Positions 1 to 8,387 of a DNA stretch of 38,278 bases are shown piece by piece. The DNA is taken from positions 1 through 38,278 of the forward strand of contig JABDDT010000022.1 of NCBI GenBank assembly GCA_013287475.1, given 5' to 3'. Position numbers and translations under genes: made by a program. Positions within the stretch are counted from its first letter, which is position 1, and each line of letters opens with the position of its first letter. This DNA comes from Bacteroidota bacterium. GTDB taxonomy: Bacteria; Bacteroidota; Bacteroidia; Chitinophagales; Chitinophagaceae. The notes under the pieces were generated by a model. That model was given only the letters and a program-made list of their open reading frames with translations. It made no database searches and was not told where the DNA came from.

Positions 1-1636
1 TGGAATAGGAATTCATGCGTTGATTGATTCGGTTATCGTAGTCTGGCCTGACGACAGAATGCAGAAAATCAGAAGGGTGAAACCTGATCAGTCTTTGATT
101 CTTGACTGGCAAAATGCTATTCACTTTTGGAAATATGATTCATTGTCAACAGGCAGGAAATATTTTACGGCCGACCAGGGACCTGACTTTACCCATATTG
201 AAAATGAATTCAATGATTTCTCAGTGCAGAGTTTAATGCCGAATTTCCTTTCCAGACAGGGACCTTGTATAGCCGCTGAAGATATTAACGGAGATGGAAG
301 AAAAGATCTTTTTATTGGAGGTGCAAAAGGTCAACCCGGCCGGATTTTTATTCAAGAGATCAATGGAGATTTTGCAGCCAAATCAGAACCTGCTATTGAA
401 AAAGATTCTGCAAGCGAAGATGTTTCAGCTGCTTTTTTTGATGCCAATGGGGACGGCTTTCCGGATTTATATATTGCAAGTGGAGGATACGAATTCAAAG
501 ATGGAGATTCCGCATTACAGGACAGGATATATTTTAATGACGGTAAGGGAAATTTCAAGAAAAATCTGCAATCATTACCACAACTGAGATTTAGCAAAAG
601 TTGTGTGAAATTTGCTGATATCAATGGGGATGGTGCTCCTGATATTTTTCTTGGCGGGAGAGTAGTTCCTGGAAAATATCCTCTTTCACCGGGAAGCCGA
701 ATCCTGATAAATGATGGGAAAGGGAATTTCAGGGACGCAACAGCAGAAATTTGTCCGGCCCTTTTACAACTGGGTATGGTGACCGATGCATTATGGATCG
801 ATTTAAATGGTGACCATCAAATGGATCTGATCGTAGTCGGCGAATGGATGCCTATAAAAGTTTTTATTAATAATAGGGGTAAACTTGAAGACAAATCTTC
901 TGATTTTATCAAATTCCCTTCATCCGGATGGTGGAACTGTATTATTGCAGAAGATTTTGACGGTGACGGAGATCTTGATCTCGTTATTGGCAATATGGGA
1001 TTGAATACACAATTCAAGGCAAGTGAAAAAGAACCGCTCTCCCTTTACTATAAGGATTTTGAAAATAAAGGGACGATGGATCCCATTTTGTGTTATTATA
1101 TCAACGGTATCTCATATCCCGCCGCTTCAAGAGATGACCTTACTGACCAGTTACCAACTCTGAAGAAAAAATTTCTGGAATATAATTCATATGCTGATGC
1201 AACTATTCACGATATTTTTTCAGAAGACCAACTGAAAGGATCCGGATTATTAAAGGCAGAAATGATGCAAACGATTTATCTTGAAAATCGGGGGAAACAG
1301 GGTTTTGTTTTAAAACAATTGCCACTTCAGGTGCAATATGCTCCTGTATATGCTATAAGTGTGGTCGTTGCAAATCATGATGGTAAAAAAGACCTTGTAT
1401 TATCCGGTAACAATTCGTGGACAAGGATAAAATTCGGTCGTTACCGTGCAAATCATGGAGAATTATTGATCAATGATGGCAAAGGAAATTTTACCTATGT
1501 TCCCCAGGCAAAGTGTGGCTTAAATATAAGAGACGATATCCGGAGTTCACAGATCATTTTATGCGGCAAAAAAATTAAGGCCTTATTTGGTGCAAATAAT
1601 GATCGAATTATAACCTATACCCTTAACAAAAATTAG
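1..1636 (+). CDS. FG-GAP/VCBS repeat protein with UnbV (ASPIC) domain, 5' truncated
   Basis: The reading frame is already open at base 2 and runs to a TAA at 1636 (544 residues visible), so the N-terminus lies outside the window. The first visible residues (GIGIHALIDSVIVVWPD) match the end of an ASPIC/UnbV domain. They are followed by integrin-type FG-GAP/VCBS calcium-loop motifs: DINGDGRKD (about bases 281-307), DANGDGFPD, DINGDGAPD, DLNGDHQMD and DFDGDGDLD, plus a weaker NHDGKKD near the end. Such proteins are usually large, secreted or outer-membrane-linked beta-propellers in Bacteroidota, often near SusC/SusD genes, and bind ligands or surfaces. The ligand cannot be told from sequence. 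The gene converges with the transporter at 1653-2645, leaving only 16 bp and no visible terminator. Confidence 0.85.
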   Translation, partial: GIGIHALIDSVIVVWPDDRMQKIRRVKPDQSLILDWQNAIHFWKYDSLSTGRKYFTADQGPDFTHIENEFNDFSVQSLMPNFLSRQGPCIAAEDINGDGRKDLFIGGAKGQPGRIFIQEINGDFAAKSEPAIEKDSASEDVSAAFFDANGDGFPDLYIASGGYEFKDGDSALQDRIYFNDGKGNFKKNLQSLPQLRFSKSCVKFADINGDGAPDIFLGGRVVPGKYPLSPGSRILINDGKGNFRDATAEICPALLQLGMVTDALWIDLNGDHQMDLIVVGEWMPIKVFINNRGKLEDKSSDFIKFPSSGWWNCIIAEDFDGDGDLDLVIGNMGLNTQFKASEKEPLSLYYKDFENKGTMDPILCYYINGISYPAASRDDLTDQLPTLKKKFLEYNSYADATIHDIFSEDQLKGSGLLKAEMMQTIYLENRGKQGFVLKQLPLQVQYAPVYAISVVVANHDGKKDLVLSGNNSWTRIKFGRYRANHGELLINDGKGNFTYVPQAKCGLNIRDDIRSSQIILCGKKIKALFGANNDRIITYTLNKN

Positions 1637-1652
1637 ATTATTGATCAATTTC

Positions 1653-2645
1653 CTAATGAGAAAGAATGATCATGACAAGGCCGATAATATAACAAACCAG
1701 CATACTGCTTAAAATGACTTTAACACCCTTTGCCTCTTTGAATTCTTTCCAAACATAAATTCCCCAAATCGCTGCCACTACGGTGGCTCCCTGACCTAAA
1801 CCATAAGAAATGGCCGGTCCTGCTTTGCCCGATGCGATGATACTGAATGACATGCCAATGCACCAGATAATTCCACCCAGTATACCCGTTATATGATTTT
1901 TAAAACCCCCTTTGAAATAATCTTTATAAGTCACGGGGGAACCGGTAAAAGGCCTCCGCATCAAAACTGTATTGAACAAGAAATTACTGGCCAGGATTCC
2001 CATTGAAAAAAATACGATGGCGGTATAGGGGCTTAATTTTCCGGATTCCGGTACCGTAAAATTGGGGAACATGGATGCAGCAACATATTTATAGAACAAG
2101 CCCATCAATACACCGCTTACAATAGAAAGAATCAGCCCTTTGGATGTTGGGTTTTTATTTCCAGATTGCATCTTTCGATATGCAAAAGCATTTAAAAGGA
2201 TTGCAAGGACTATCAGTATTACCCCTCCAAAAAGTAAAATTTTATTCCCCAGAGGATGATCTATATAATTCACAATAACTCCGATCACTAATGCCAGCCC
2301 AATTCCGACAGGAAAGGCAACCGACATGCCCGCGATTGCGATAGCGGCACACAGCAAAATATTAGCTGCATTGAAAATTATTCCTCCTGTAATGGCAGAA
2401 AATATACTTGCTTCACTTGCCTGTTTGATATCTTCAATAAATCCCCTTCCTTCAATTCCGGAATTTCCAAGCGTAATAGCGAATATCAGGCCGAGGAGGG
2501 CGATTCCGATTACATAATCCCAGTAAAATAATTCGAAACGCCAGGAGGATGCCGCAAGTTTTTGCGTATTCGCCCATGAACCCCAGCATAACATCGTAAT
2601 TATACAAAAGAATACTGCAAGCGGATAACTATCAATAATGAACAT
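1653..2645 (-). CDS. GRP/RhaT-like sugar transporter (DMT superfamily)
   Basis: This 330-residue protein has about ten hydrophobic segments over its full length and short polar loops, as in the drug/metabolite transporter superfamily. The N-terminal MLCWGSWANTQK and the glycine-rich membrane segments (GGIIFNAANILLCAAIAIAG, GQGATVVAAIWGIYVW) resemble the glucose/ribose-uptake (GRP) and RhaT group of inner-membrane sugar:proton symporters. It starts 17 bp after the ribokinase stop on the same strand, so the two are probably co-transcribed. That pairing makes ribose or another pentose/nucleoside sugar the most likely substrate, which is inference from context. Start: the ATG at 2645 places a membrane segment directly at the N-terminus. 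Confidence 0.8.
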   Translation of the reverse strand: MFIIDSYPLAVFFCIITMLCWGSWANTQKLAASSWRFELFYWDYVIGIALLGLIFAITLGNSGIEGRGFIEDIKQASEASIFSAITGGIIFNAANILLCAAIAIAGMSVAFPVGIGLALVIGVIVNYIDHPLGNKILLFGGVILIVLAILLNAFAYRKMQSGNKNPTSKGLILSIVSGVLMGLFYKYVAASMFPNFTVPESGKLSPYTAIVFFSMGILASNFLFNTVLMRRPFTGSPVTYKDYFKGGFKNHITGILGGIIWCIGMSFSIIASGKAGPAISYGLGQGATVVAAIWGIYVWKEFKEAKGVKVILSSMLVCYIIGLVMIILSH

Positions 2646-2662
2646 GCGATTGTTTTAACCTT

Positions 2663-3598
2663 CTATTTGGGTGTAATTTCATTTACATTTAAAGCTTCCA
2701 TTTCATGTTTGTAAGGAATGGATGCCTGTGCACCGTTCCGTGTAACAGATATTGCGGCAGCCTTACACGCAAAAGCAGTTGCCTGTAAAATATCTTTACC
2801 TTCTGATAATGCTACAACCAATGCTCCATTGAATGTGTCGCCGGCGGCAGTAGTATCAACAGCTGTAACCAAATTGGCCGGGATATGCGTAAAGACATCT
2901 TCATTCAGAATAAGGGCACCATTATTTCCAAGAGTAATGATGACTGTCCGCACCCCTCTGTCTTTGATTTTCTGTGCAGCTTTTTTTGCAGATTCCATAT
3001 CATATATACTGATCCCGCTGAGCATAACAGCTTCTGTTTTATTTGGCGTCAGAATACTGATATGGCGAAGTAATTCATCTGGAAGAACGCAGGAAGGAGC
3101 AGGATTTAAAACGACGGGAATGTTTTTTTCATGCGCCAATGATGCAGTATAAGAAACCGTAGCCAAAGGGATTTCCAGCTGCATCAGAATTATAGATGAT
3201 TGAAGAATCAAATTCCGGGCCTTCGCCAAATCTGGAGGGTTTAAAGCCGCATTGGCGCCTGATGCGACCACAATACAATTCTCGGCCTGTTTATCTACGG
3301 TAATAAGGGCAACACCTGAAGGATGGGCCGAATCTGTTATAATAAAAGAAGTATCAATTCCCTCTTCCTTAAATTGCAGCAGGGATTGTTTGCCAAATAT
3401 ATCATCACCTGTTTTACAAATAAAACTAACCTTACCTCCAAGTCTTGCAGCCGCTACAGCCTGGTTCGCACCCTTGCCACCGGAATTCATAAAAAAAGTA
3501 CCTCCAAGAATGGTCTCACCCGGCTCAGGGAGATGATCAGCTTTTATAACCATATCTGTATTGGAACTGCCAACAACTGTTATAATGGGTCTTTTCAT
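2663..3598 (-). CDS. rbsK: ribokinase
   Basis: PfkB-family sugar kinase of 311 residues, the usual length for ribokinase; it phosphorylates D-ribose to ribose 5-phosphate in the cytoplasm. The N-terminus has the ribokinase motif VVGSSNTDMV and the substrate-binding NSGGKGANQAVAAARLGG. The C-terminal PfkB signature DTTAAGDTFNGAL carries the catalytic aspartate (GD) and anion-hole glycines; the ATP-site stretch TLGNNGAL precedes it. A TTG three codons upstream (3607) is in frame, but the ATG at 3598 fits family N-termini better. It leads an apparent operon with the sugar transporter 17 bp downstream. The divergent intergenic region holds a perfect 14-bp palindrome of LacI-operator type at 3742-3755. 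Confidence 0.93.
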   Translation of the reverse strand: MKRPIITVVGSSNTDMVIKADHLPEPGETILGGTFFMNSGGKGANQAVAAARLGGKVSFICKTGDDIFGKQSLLQFKEEGIDTSFIITDSAHPSGVALITVDKQAENCIVVASGANAALNPPDLAKARNLILQSSIILMQLEIPLATVSYTASLAHEKNIPVVLNPAPSCVLPDELLRHISILTPNKTEAVMLSGISIYDMESAKKAAQKIKDRGVRTVIITLGNNGALILNEDVFTHIPANLVTAVDTTAAGDTFNGALVVALSEGKDILQATAFACKAAAISVTRNGAQASIPYKHEMEALNVNEITPK

Positions 3599-3741
3599 GA
3601 AGGTCAATCGTTTCTAAAATAATCGAATTGAATCTAAGTCGAAATAATGAGAATCCGAAGTTTTACTTGTAAAAAGAATGACCCATTTAATAAGGAATTT
3701 TAACAGGCAGATTAACAATTGAAATCTCCTGTCAATAATAG

Positions 3742-3755
3742 ATAAAACGTTTTAT
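3742..3755. promoter_or_regulatory. perfect 14-bp palindrome, LacI/GalR-type operator candidate
   Basis: ATAAAACGTTTTAT is a perfect inverted repeat with a central CG, the typical form of LacI-family operators. It lies in the 180-bp region between rbsK (minus) and the CBM48-like gene (plus), and directly precedes a near-consensus -7 element (TATCTTTT, 3759-3766). A repressor bound here could block the plus-strand promoter and perhaps also the ribose operon, whose start is 144 bp away. No regulator gene lies nearby, so the assignment is inference. Confidence 0.4.
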
Positions 3756-3778
3756 GTGTATCTTTTATCAAAATAACA

Positions 3779-4258
3779 TTGAGCATTCATAATACCATTT
3801 TTAGTAGAAGCATCTTTTTATTAGCAACAATTCAGCTGTGTTTTTTATTCAAATATGAATTACAGGCGCAGGCAACTGTGTCAAAATCAGATCAAAATAT
3901 TGCAGGATTCGGTTACGCGGAAAAAGGCGACTCCGTGGAGTTTATATTTGGTCAGCAGAAAAAAATGATAGTCAGCGGAGTTGAAGTTATTCTGGAAAAA
4001 AGAATGAATGAAATTAACCAGGTGAATGTTGCTGGTGATTTTAATGCCTGGAATCCTGATGTTGCTAAATTCCAAATGAAAAAAGTTGATGGAACATTAT
4101 TTACTCTAACGGTGAATAAATCAGCTATCGGGAAAAAAGGAGAACTAAGGCAGTTTAAATTTGTACTGAACCATAAGTATTGGGTTGAACCTCCTTCGGA
4201 AGCTCAAAATAAATTCACAGGTAAGGATGGATACACGAACCTTACGCTGAGACTTTAA
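3779..4258 (+). CDS. small secreted protein with CBM48/AMPK-beta-like glycogen-binding domain
   Basis: 159 residues with a TTG start at 3779; no in-frame ATG exists before residue 63, and the TTG start gives a good signal peptide (hydrophobic run about residues 10-24, likely cleavage after LQAQA). The mature part contains VNVAGDFNAWNPD around residues 84-96, the hallmark of the early-set/CBM48 fold found in AMPK-beta glycogen-binding domains and at the front of starch-debranching enzymes, followed by LRQFKFVLNHKYWVEPPSE, which matches the later strands. No catalytic domain is attached, so it is probably a periplasmic or surface glucan-binding protein. It faces away from the ribokinase operon and converges with the DUF3667 gene (33 bp apart). 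Confidence 0.7.
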   Translation: MSIHNTIFSRSIFLLATIQLCFLFKYELQAQATVSKSDQNIAGFGYAEKGDSVEFIFGQQKKMIVSGVEVILEKRMNEINQVNVAGDFNAWNPDVAKFQMKKVDGTLFTLTVNKSAIGKKGELRQFKFVLNHKYWVEPPSEAQNKFTGKDGYTNLTLRL

Positions 4259-4291
4259 ATATTTCTTTTTTTCATACCGGGAATACTCTAA

Positions 4292-5329
4292 TTATAAAAA
4301 AGAGCTAATTATTAATAAGACGTATCCGGTTAGTATGAGAATCGAATACAATAAAGTCAACGCGATCGTTTTAATAATCGTTATAAAAGAAGACTGACGA
4401 TACGTTTTGCGAAGAGCTATTCCTAAATAAATAATCGCCAGGAGAGATTCAAAATTCTGGGCATCGTTTTTAAATGAGGGAAAGAGCAGGCTAAAAATGG
4501 TAAAAACCAAAAATATAAGGAAGGCAGCCGTATGAAAATGAAGCGAGAAAATCACATGATCAGAATAAAAATATTTCTTTTTGTCATAGAAAAGTTTCAA
4601 TAACAGAGCAAATAAAGGCAATAAAATAAACATCAATTTGGGTACAAAGTGGTCTGTACGATCCACTACTCTGAGTTTCATTCCTTTCTTTCCATACAGG
4701 TTTATGGTATTCAGCCAGCGGTTATATATCCAGGGTTTAAGACCTTTTTCCCTTTTTTGTTCTGGTAAAAGTCGTTGTGCAGAATCAAAAGCAATCAGAT
4801 CCTGATAACTAACATCAAATAAAAAAATAAAATCTGAATTATGAACTGCACCTGTATCGATCCTGGTTAAGATATTTTTAATGATCGAATCTTTTAATTT
4901 TCCACCGGTCGAATTTTTTTCTCCTGTTGATAGCATGGTACGCAAGCTGTCAGCGATCTGATTCCTGGTATTTTGCGCGGCAGTTTTCGCAATAGCTTCT
5001 TCAGTTTTGGATTCAAGGCCATTAAAGCTCAATGTTACCAGGAAATATAAAAATGAAACAAAGACATACATCCGGATAGGATGAAGATAATTTGCCCTTC
5101 TTCCTGCCAGGTATTCATTCGTTAGAAAACCTGGCTTGAACAGCAGGTCTTTCAGGGTAATAAAAAATTTCGAATCATAGTGCGTCAGGTCAGAAAAAAA
5201 ATGACCTATTAAATGACGGAAAGATTCTTTAATCTCAACATTTTCCTGTCCGCAATGTGTACAATATCGTTCCTCCACATAAGCTCCGCAATTCAGGCAA
5301 TTCTTTTCACTGCGTACAGGTGGATTCAT
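4292..5329 (-). CDS. DUF3667 family membrane protein with N-terminal zinc ribbon
   Basis: 345 residues. The N-terminus has two CxxC pairs (NCLNCG and YCTHCGQ, about residues 16-31), forming a small zinc ribbon. A conserved block follows (FFSDLTHYDSKFFITLKDLL, then KPGFLTNEYLAGRR), and several membrane segments (about residues 88-103, 226-240, 255-275 and the last 60 residues). This order defines DUF3667, a family almost limited to Bacteroidota with no established function. The central part (about residues 120-215) is a soluble loop between the first and second membrane regions. No partner gene is evident: the downstream gene is convergent, and upstream is a gap leading to tRNA-Ser. Confidence 0.8.
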   Translation of the reverse strand: MNPPVRSEKNCLNCGAYVEERYCTHCGQENVEIKESFRHLIGHFFSDLTHYDSKFFITLKDLLFKPGFLTNEYLAGRRANYLHPIRMYVFVSFLYFLVTLSFNGLESKTEEAIAKTAAQNTRNQIADSLRTMLSTGEKNSTGGKLKDSIIKNILTRIDTGAVHNSDFIFLFDVSYQDLIAFDSAQRLLPEQKREKGLKPWIYNRWLNTINLYGKKGMKLRVVDRTDHFVPKLMFILLPLFALLLKLFYDKKKYFYSDHVIFSLHFHTAAFLIFLVFTIFSLLFPSFKNDAQNFESLLAIIYLGIALRKTYRQSSFITIIKTIALTLLYSILILTGYVLLIISSFL

Positions 5330-5570
5330 CGAATAACTTTAATGAAATTAGATCTGGTGGTTTTGATGAAATCTAAATACCGGAGTGCCGATATAAATAT
5401 ATCAAACATATCGTTTGGTTGTTGCCGTTATGATTTCAATGATAAGTGAATTCAACCTGATTTCTGCGATAAATCACTTTCAAAATGAAAAAACCATTCT
5501 ATAGGTTTGAAAAAAATATTTTTTTCTTATTAGGTATGGATTACCTGCGGTGATCTTTTTGGAGGGCTGG

Positions 5571-5596
5571 CAAAAGAAAAACGCCCCTCGCGGAGC
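5571..5596 (-). terminator. rho-independent terminator downstream of tRNA-Ser
   Basis: On the minus strand GCTCC-GCGA-GGGGC forms a five-pair stem (one G-T wobble) capped by a GNRA-type tetraloop. It is followed by GTTTTTCTTTT, a classic terminator just after the tRNA 3' end. A longer A-rich/T-rich inverted repeat (GCAAAAGAAAA against TTTTCTTTTGC) encloses the same hairpin. Confidence 0.75.
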
Positions 5597-5611
5597 ATTC
5601 ATTTTCTTTTG

Positions 5612-5702
5612 CGGAGAGGGAGGGATTCGAACCCTCGATACAAGTTTAAGCTCGTATAACGGTTTAGCAAACCGGCCCTTTCGGCCACTCAGGCACCTCT
5701 CC
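5612..5702 (-). tRNA. tRNA-Ser (anticodon GCT)
   Basis: The minus strand folds as a class II tRNA of 91 nt. The acceptor stem is GGAGAGG paired with CCTCTCC, the discriminator base is G (usual for serine), and the T-arm is GAGGG-TTCGAAT-CCCTC. The anticodon loop TTTGCTAAA gives GCT at 5666-5668, and there is a long variable arm. The 3' CCA is not encoded. A 7-nt word array starts just upstream of the tRNA 5' end, and a terminator follows its 3' end. Confidence 0.95.
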
Positions 5703-5708
5703 GTTTTA

Positions 5709-5743
5709 GGCGTAACGCCAAACGCTTAAAGCTAAACGCCATA
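5709..5743. repeat. heptamer word array 1 (NGCNNAA, 5 units)
   Basis: Five consecutive 7-nt units: GGCGTAA, CGCCAAA, CGCTTAA, AGCTAAA, CGCCATA. Each keeps the core NGCNNAA with variable middle bases. It begins 6 bp from the tRNA-Ser 5' end and precedes the tiny ORF pair at 5878-6143. Confidence 0.85.
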
Positions 5744-5877
5744 AAGGGAGGCAAAAATAAAGATTAAATGAACAGGATCCGCATTTTTAGGGGTCTAATC
5801 AAAAACCCTTAGTTCTAAACAATAAAAAGTCCATGAGGGAGTTAAATATTCAGTCCATTACCCATTAAAAACCCCGT

Positions 5878-6039
5878 ATGAAAACTTTTCTGACGGCTGT
5901 ATTTGAAAACACACGCCCACTTTCTAAAAAGCTTTTGTTTTCCTGTTTTATGGCCGGTTATCTCCTGGCAACCCTGCTCTTCGCTTTATTCAGGCCCCAG
6001 GTGCATCATTTTATTAATTCAATTTTTCAGGGATTATGA
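5878..6039 (+). CDS. putative 53-residue membrane miniprotein
   Basis: ATG at 5878 to TGA at 6039 encodes a 53-residue peptide: a short polar N-terminus with basic residues (RPLSKK), one hydrophobic segment (about residues 20-38, LLFSCFMAGYLLATLLFALF), then a polar tail. It overlaps the next tiny ORF through ATGA, which suggests translational coupling. Both sit between heptamer arrays 1 and 2. I do not recognise the family. It could be a real single-pass miniprotein; the coupled arrangement and absence of other genes in this 500-bp space support it, but there is no homology evidence. Confidence 0.5.
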   Translation: MKTFLTAVFENTRPLSKKLLFSCFMAGYLLATLLFALFRPQVHHFINSIFQGL

Positions 6040-6143
6040 ATTTACTCCAGGCCATCATTAATATCCTTCAAAGAGACAGGAAAAGGTCCATTGCTCTTTT
6101 TGAGCTTAAAAGGAAATTTTATCATTCAAGGCTTAAGGCGTAA
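6036..6143 (+). CDS. putative 35-residue basic peptide, coupled to the preceding ORF
   Basis: ATG at 6036 overlaps the TGA of the preceding ORF and ends at TAA 6143. The product is short and strongly basic (RDRKRS, LKRKFYHSRLKA), predicted largely helical. Its last three codons and its stop lie inside heptamer array 2, so the array supplies the C-terminus (LKA, stop). No family is recognised. The weakest point is the small size; the strongest is the ATGA coupling. Confidence 0.4.
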   Translation: MNLLQAIINILQRDRKRSIALFELKRKFYHSRLKA

Positions 6144-6220
6144 CGCACAACGCGTAACGCTTAATGCCGAACGCGTAACGCCAAACGCGTAACGCCAAAC
6201 GCGTATCGCGTAACGCCGAA
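6130..6220. repeat. heptamer word array 2 (NGCNNAA, 13 units)
   Basis: Thirteen consecutive 7-nt units in register. Most are CGCGTAA, CGCCAAA, CGCTTAA or CGCCGAA, with a few first-base variants (GGCTTAA, GGCGTAA, TGCCGAA) and one CGCGTAT. It has the same orientation as array 1. The second unit contains the stop codon of the tiny ORF ending at 6143. Confidence 0.9.
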
Positions 6221-6238
6221 CGCAACTCAGGTGAAATA

Positions 6239-6266
6239 AAAAAGCCCACTGCTCAGTGTGCTTTTT
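6239..6266. terminator. hairpin terminator after dnaA
   Basis: AAAAAGC (6239-6245) pairs with GCTTTTT (6260-6266), and inside it CACT pairs with AGTG around a GCTC loop. A- and T-rich flanks on both sides allow termination in either direction. It lies 32 bp beyond the dnaA stop. Confidence 0.65.
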
Positions 6267-6296
6267 ACTTTAAAATTTTTACTTTTTACTTTAATG
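6262..6296. repeat. TTTTTAC heptamer array
   Basis: Five in-register 7-nt units directly before the dnaA stop: TTTTTAC, TTTAAAA, TTTTTAC, TTTTTAC, TTTAATG. It keeps the 7-nt step of the neighbouring array but with a different, AT-rich word. It overlaps the right arm of the terminator. Confidence 0.55.
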
Positions 6297-6297
6297 A

Positions 6298-7731
6298 TCA
6301 CATCGCCGCCAGCTGCACTTTCTGCTGCAACTCGGTTACGTTTTCGCGGAACAGGCTATCGGTATCCATCAGGTCTTTCACGGTCTGGCAGGAATGTATG
6401 ACCGTGGTATGATCCCTTCCTCCAAAATGTTCACCTATCGTTTTTAATGAATTCTTAGTAAATGCCTTTGCCAGGTACATAGTGATCTGACGCGCCTGCA
6501 CAATTTCCCGTTTTCTCGTCTTCTGTAAAAGCTTATCATAAGGCAGATCAAAGTATTCGCAAACCATTCGCTGGATGGTTTCTATTGTTATTTCCTTACT
6601 GCTCGTTTTGACAAAGTTTCTCAGCACTTTCTTGGATAATTCCAGATCTATTTCTCTCTTGTTAAGCGAAGACTGTGCCAGAAGGGATATCAATGCACCT
6701 TCCAGTTCGCGGACATTGCTGTTGATATTGTAAGCCAGGTATTTTACCACTTCTTTAGGCATTTCAAGACCATCATTCTTCATCTTGCGTTCCAGGATTT
6801 CAATCCGGGTCTCATAGTCAGGAACCTGAAGGTCGGCACTAAGCCCCCACCGGAAACGACTCAATAGTCTTTCCTGTACCCCTTCCAGATCCTTTGGTGG
6901 TTTATCAGAAGTCAGTATCAGTTGTTTGCCGCTCTGATGAAGATGGTTGAAAATGGCAAAAAAAGCGTCCTGGGATTTTTCAGCCCTGTTAAAGAATTGT
7001 ACATCGTCGATGATCAGTACATCTACCATCTGGTAAAAATGGATGAAATCATTGATCGCATTATTCCGGCTGTGATCTATAAACTGGTTGATGAATTTTT
7101 CAGAACTGACGTATAATACCACTTTATTATGAAGAGTCCGTCGTACCTCATTCCCGATAGCCTGCGCAAGATGGGTTTTCCCAAGGCCGACACCTCCATA
7201 TATAACCAGGGGATTGAAGGAATTGGCGCCTGGTTTTTCCGCTACAGTCTTTCCTGCCCTGCGGGCTACCCGGTTGCAGTCACCCTCAATAAAGACGTCA
7301 AAAGTATAGACAGGATTCAGCTGGGAATCAATCTGCATTTTCTTCAGGCCGGGTATCACGAAAGGATTTTTAACCGGATTGTTAATGATCAGGGGGAAAT
7401 CCATTTCATTATTGGAAATCGTCTTGTAAGTATGTGCAGGTACATCCATTGTCAAAGGTTTATTTTGCTGGTTGCCACTGTCAACCATGATCCGGTACTC
7501 AAGCCTTGCGTCTTTGCCAAGTATCCTACGCAAAGTCTTTGCCAATAAATTCACATAATGCTCTTCCAGATACTCATAAAAAAACTGACTCGGAACCTGG
7601 ATGACCAAAACATTCACTTTCAATTCCACCGGACGAATGGGTTCAAACCAGGTTTTATAATGCTGCCACTCAACAATATCTTTTATGATCTCTAGACAAT
7701 TGGACCAGACTTTTTCAAAGGTTTTCGGCAT
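6298..7731 (-). CDS. dnaA: chromosomal replication initiator DnaA
   Basis: 477 residues, full length. Domain I (about residues 1-80) has the helicase-loading W-x-x-H-Y-x-T-W pattern (WQHYKTWFEPI). Domain III has Walker A GGVGLGKTH and Walker B VLIIDDVQFF, plus the arginine-finger region RLLSRFRWGL. Domain IV carries the DnaA-box-binding signature GEHFGGRDHTTVIHSCQTV. DnaA-ATP opens the replication origin. The gene stands alone, without dnaN or gyrB alongside, as is common in Bacteroidota. Its 656-bp upstream region lacks a clear DnaA-box cluster, so this is not shown to be oriC. Downstream are a T-rich heptamer array and a hairpin terminator. Confidence 0.97.
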   Translation of the reverse strand: MPKTFEKVWSNCLEIIKDIVEWQHYKTWFEPIRPVELKVNVLVIQVPSQFFYEYLEEHYVNLLAKTLRRILGKDARLEYRIMVDSGNQQNKPLTMDVPAHTYKTISNNEMDFPLIINNPVKNPFVIPGLKKMQIDSQLNPVYTFDVFIEGDCNRVARRAGKTVAEKPGANSFNPLVIYGGVGLGKTHLAQAIGNEVRRTLHNKVVLYVSSEKFINQFIDHSRNNAINDFIHFYQMVDVLIIDDVQFFNRAEKSQDAFFAIFNHLHQSGKQLILTSDKPPKDLEGVQERLLSRFRWGLSADLQVPDYETRIEILERKMKNDGLEMPKEVVKYLAYNINSNVRELEGALISLLAQSSLNKREIDLELSKKVLRNFVKTSSKEITIETIQRMVCEYFDLPYDKLLQKTRKREIVQARQITMYLAKAFTKNSLKTIGEHFGGRDHTTVIHSCQTVKDLMDTDSLFRENVTELQQKVQLAAM

Positions 7732-8387
7732 TACAAAAAAAGCAGTTTAAGGCTGGTTAAAAATCTGTTTTAAAATGTGATTTTCTTAGGATTTTAAAAG
7801 TTAAATTTTTGCGGGGGGACGAATATCAAGATTAATTTCTGAATAAAAAATTTTTTATTAATTGTTACGTTCGGAGAGCCTTCAGAAGCATAAGGGACAT
7901 AAAAAATAATTTCTTCAGTAATTAAAAATTAGCTAATTGGCAGTAGAAAAGATGATGTCTTTTTAGCCCGTACTTCGTCCATCTATACTTCGTGGCGGAC
8001 ATCGGTAGTCTGCCTTACCCCGGTTAAGGACATTAAGAGATGGATCAACAAGACACAATAGGAACGCAGGTTTAGAAAGAAACAAAATGGAGAGGCGGAT
8101 AATTGAAAATGTTGATTTAAAATATTTCTCCATATGATGTTATTGTGACGCGATTGAAGATACAGATATTTTGACAGCATTTTGTTTTAAGCAAAGATTT
8201 TTTAAAAAAAAATTTAGCCCCTTCAGGAGCCCATAATTTCACCTTTGAGTAAAGCGCGGTGAACCAGTTAGTTCAGAGAAACTACCTGATCAAAAATTAC
8301 ACTGAAAATTTTTTTTGAAATTTAGTTATCATAGTTTTACGAACTAGAAAAATTTTTAGTACTTTCTGCAAGTCCCCCTTATCCAGG
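7732..8387. other. 656-bp gene-free region between dnaA and the COG2509 gene
   Basis: The region is AT-rich, with several long A/T runs (for example around 7843-7862 and 8200-8214). No RNA gene, terminator or convincing ORF was found. A 65-codon minus-strand frame (7983-8180) has no recognisable features. No pair of good TTATNCACA boxes was found; the nearest is TTATCCAGG at about 8369. TACTTCGT occurs twice within 20 bp near 7970-7993. It must hold the divergent promoters of dnaA and the FAD enzyme, but I could not place them. Confidence 0.6.

Noticed and set aside
5213..5449. 78-codon plus-strand ORF
   Set aside because: Mostly antisense to the zinc ribbon of the DUF3667 gene.
5612..5743. 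tRNA-associated genomic island boundary
   Set aside because: No integrase, no direct repeat of the tRNA 3' end, and the array lies at the 5' end of the tRNA.
7983..8180. 65-codon minus-strand ORF in the dnaA upstream gap
   Set aside because: No start signal, domain or typical codon pattern; low-complexity hydrophobic content only.
7732..8387. oriC
   Set aside because: No cluster of DnaA boxes was found; AT-richness and proximity to dnaA alone are not enough.
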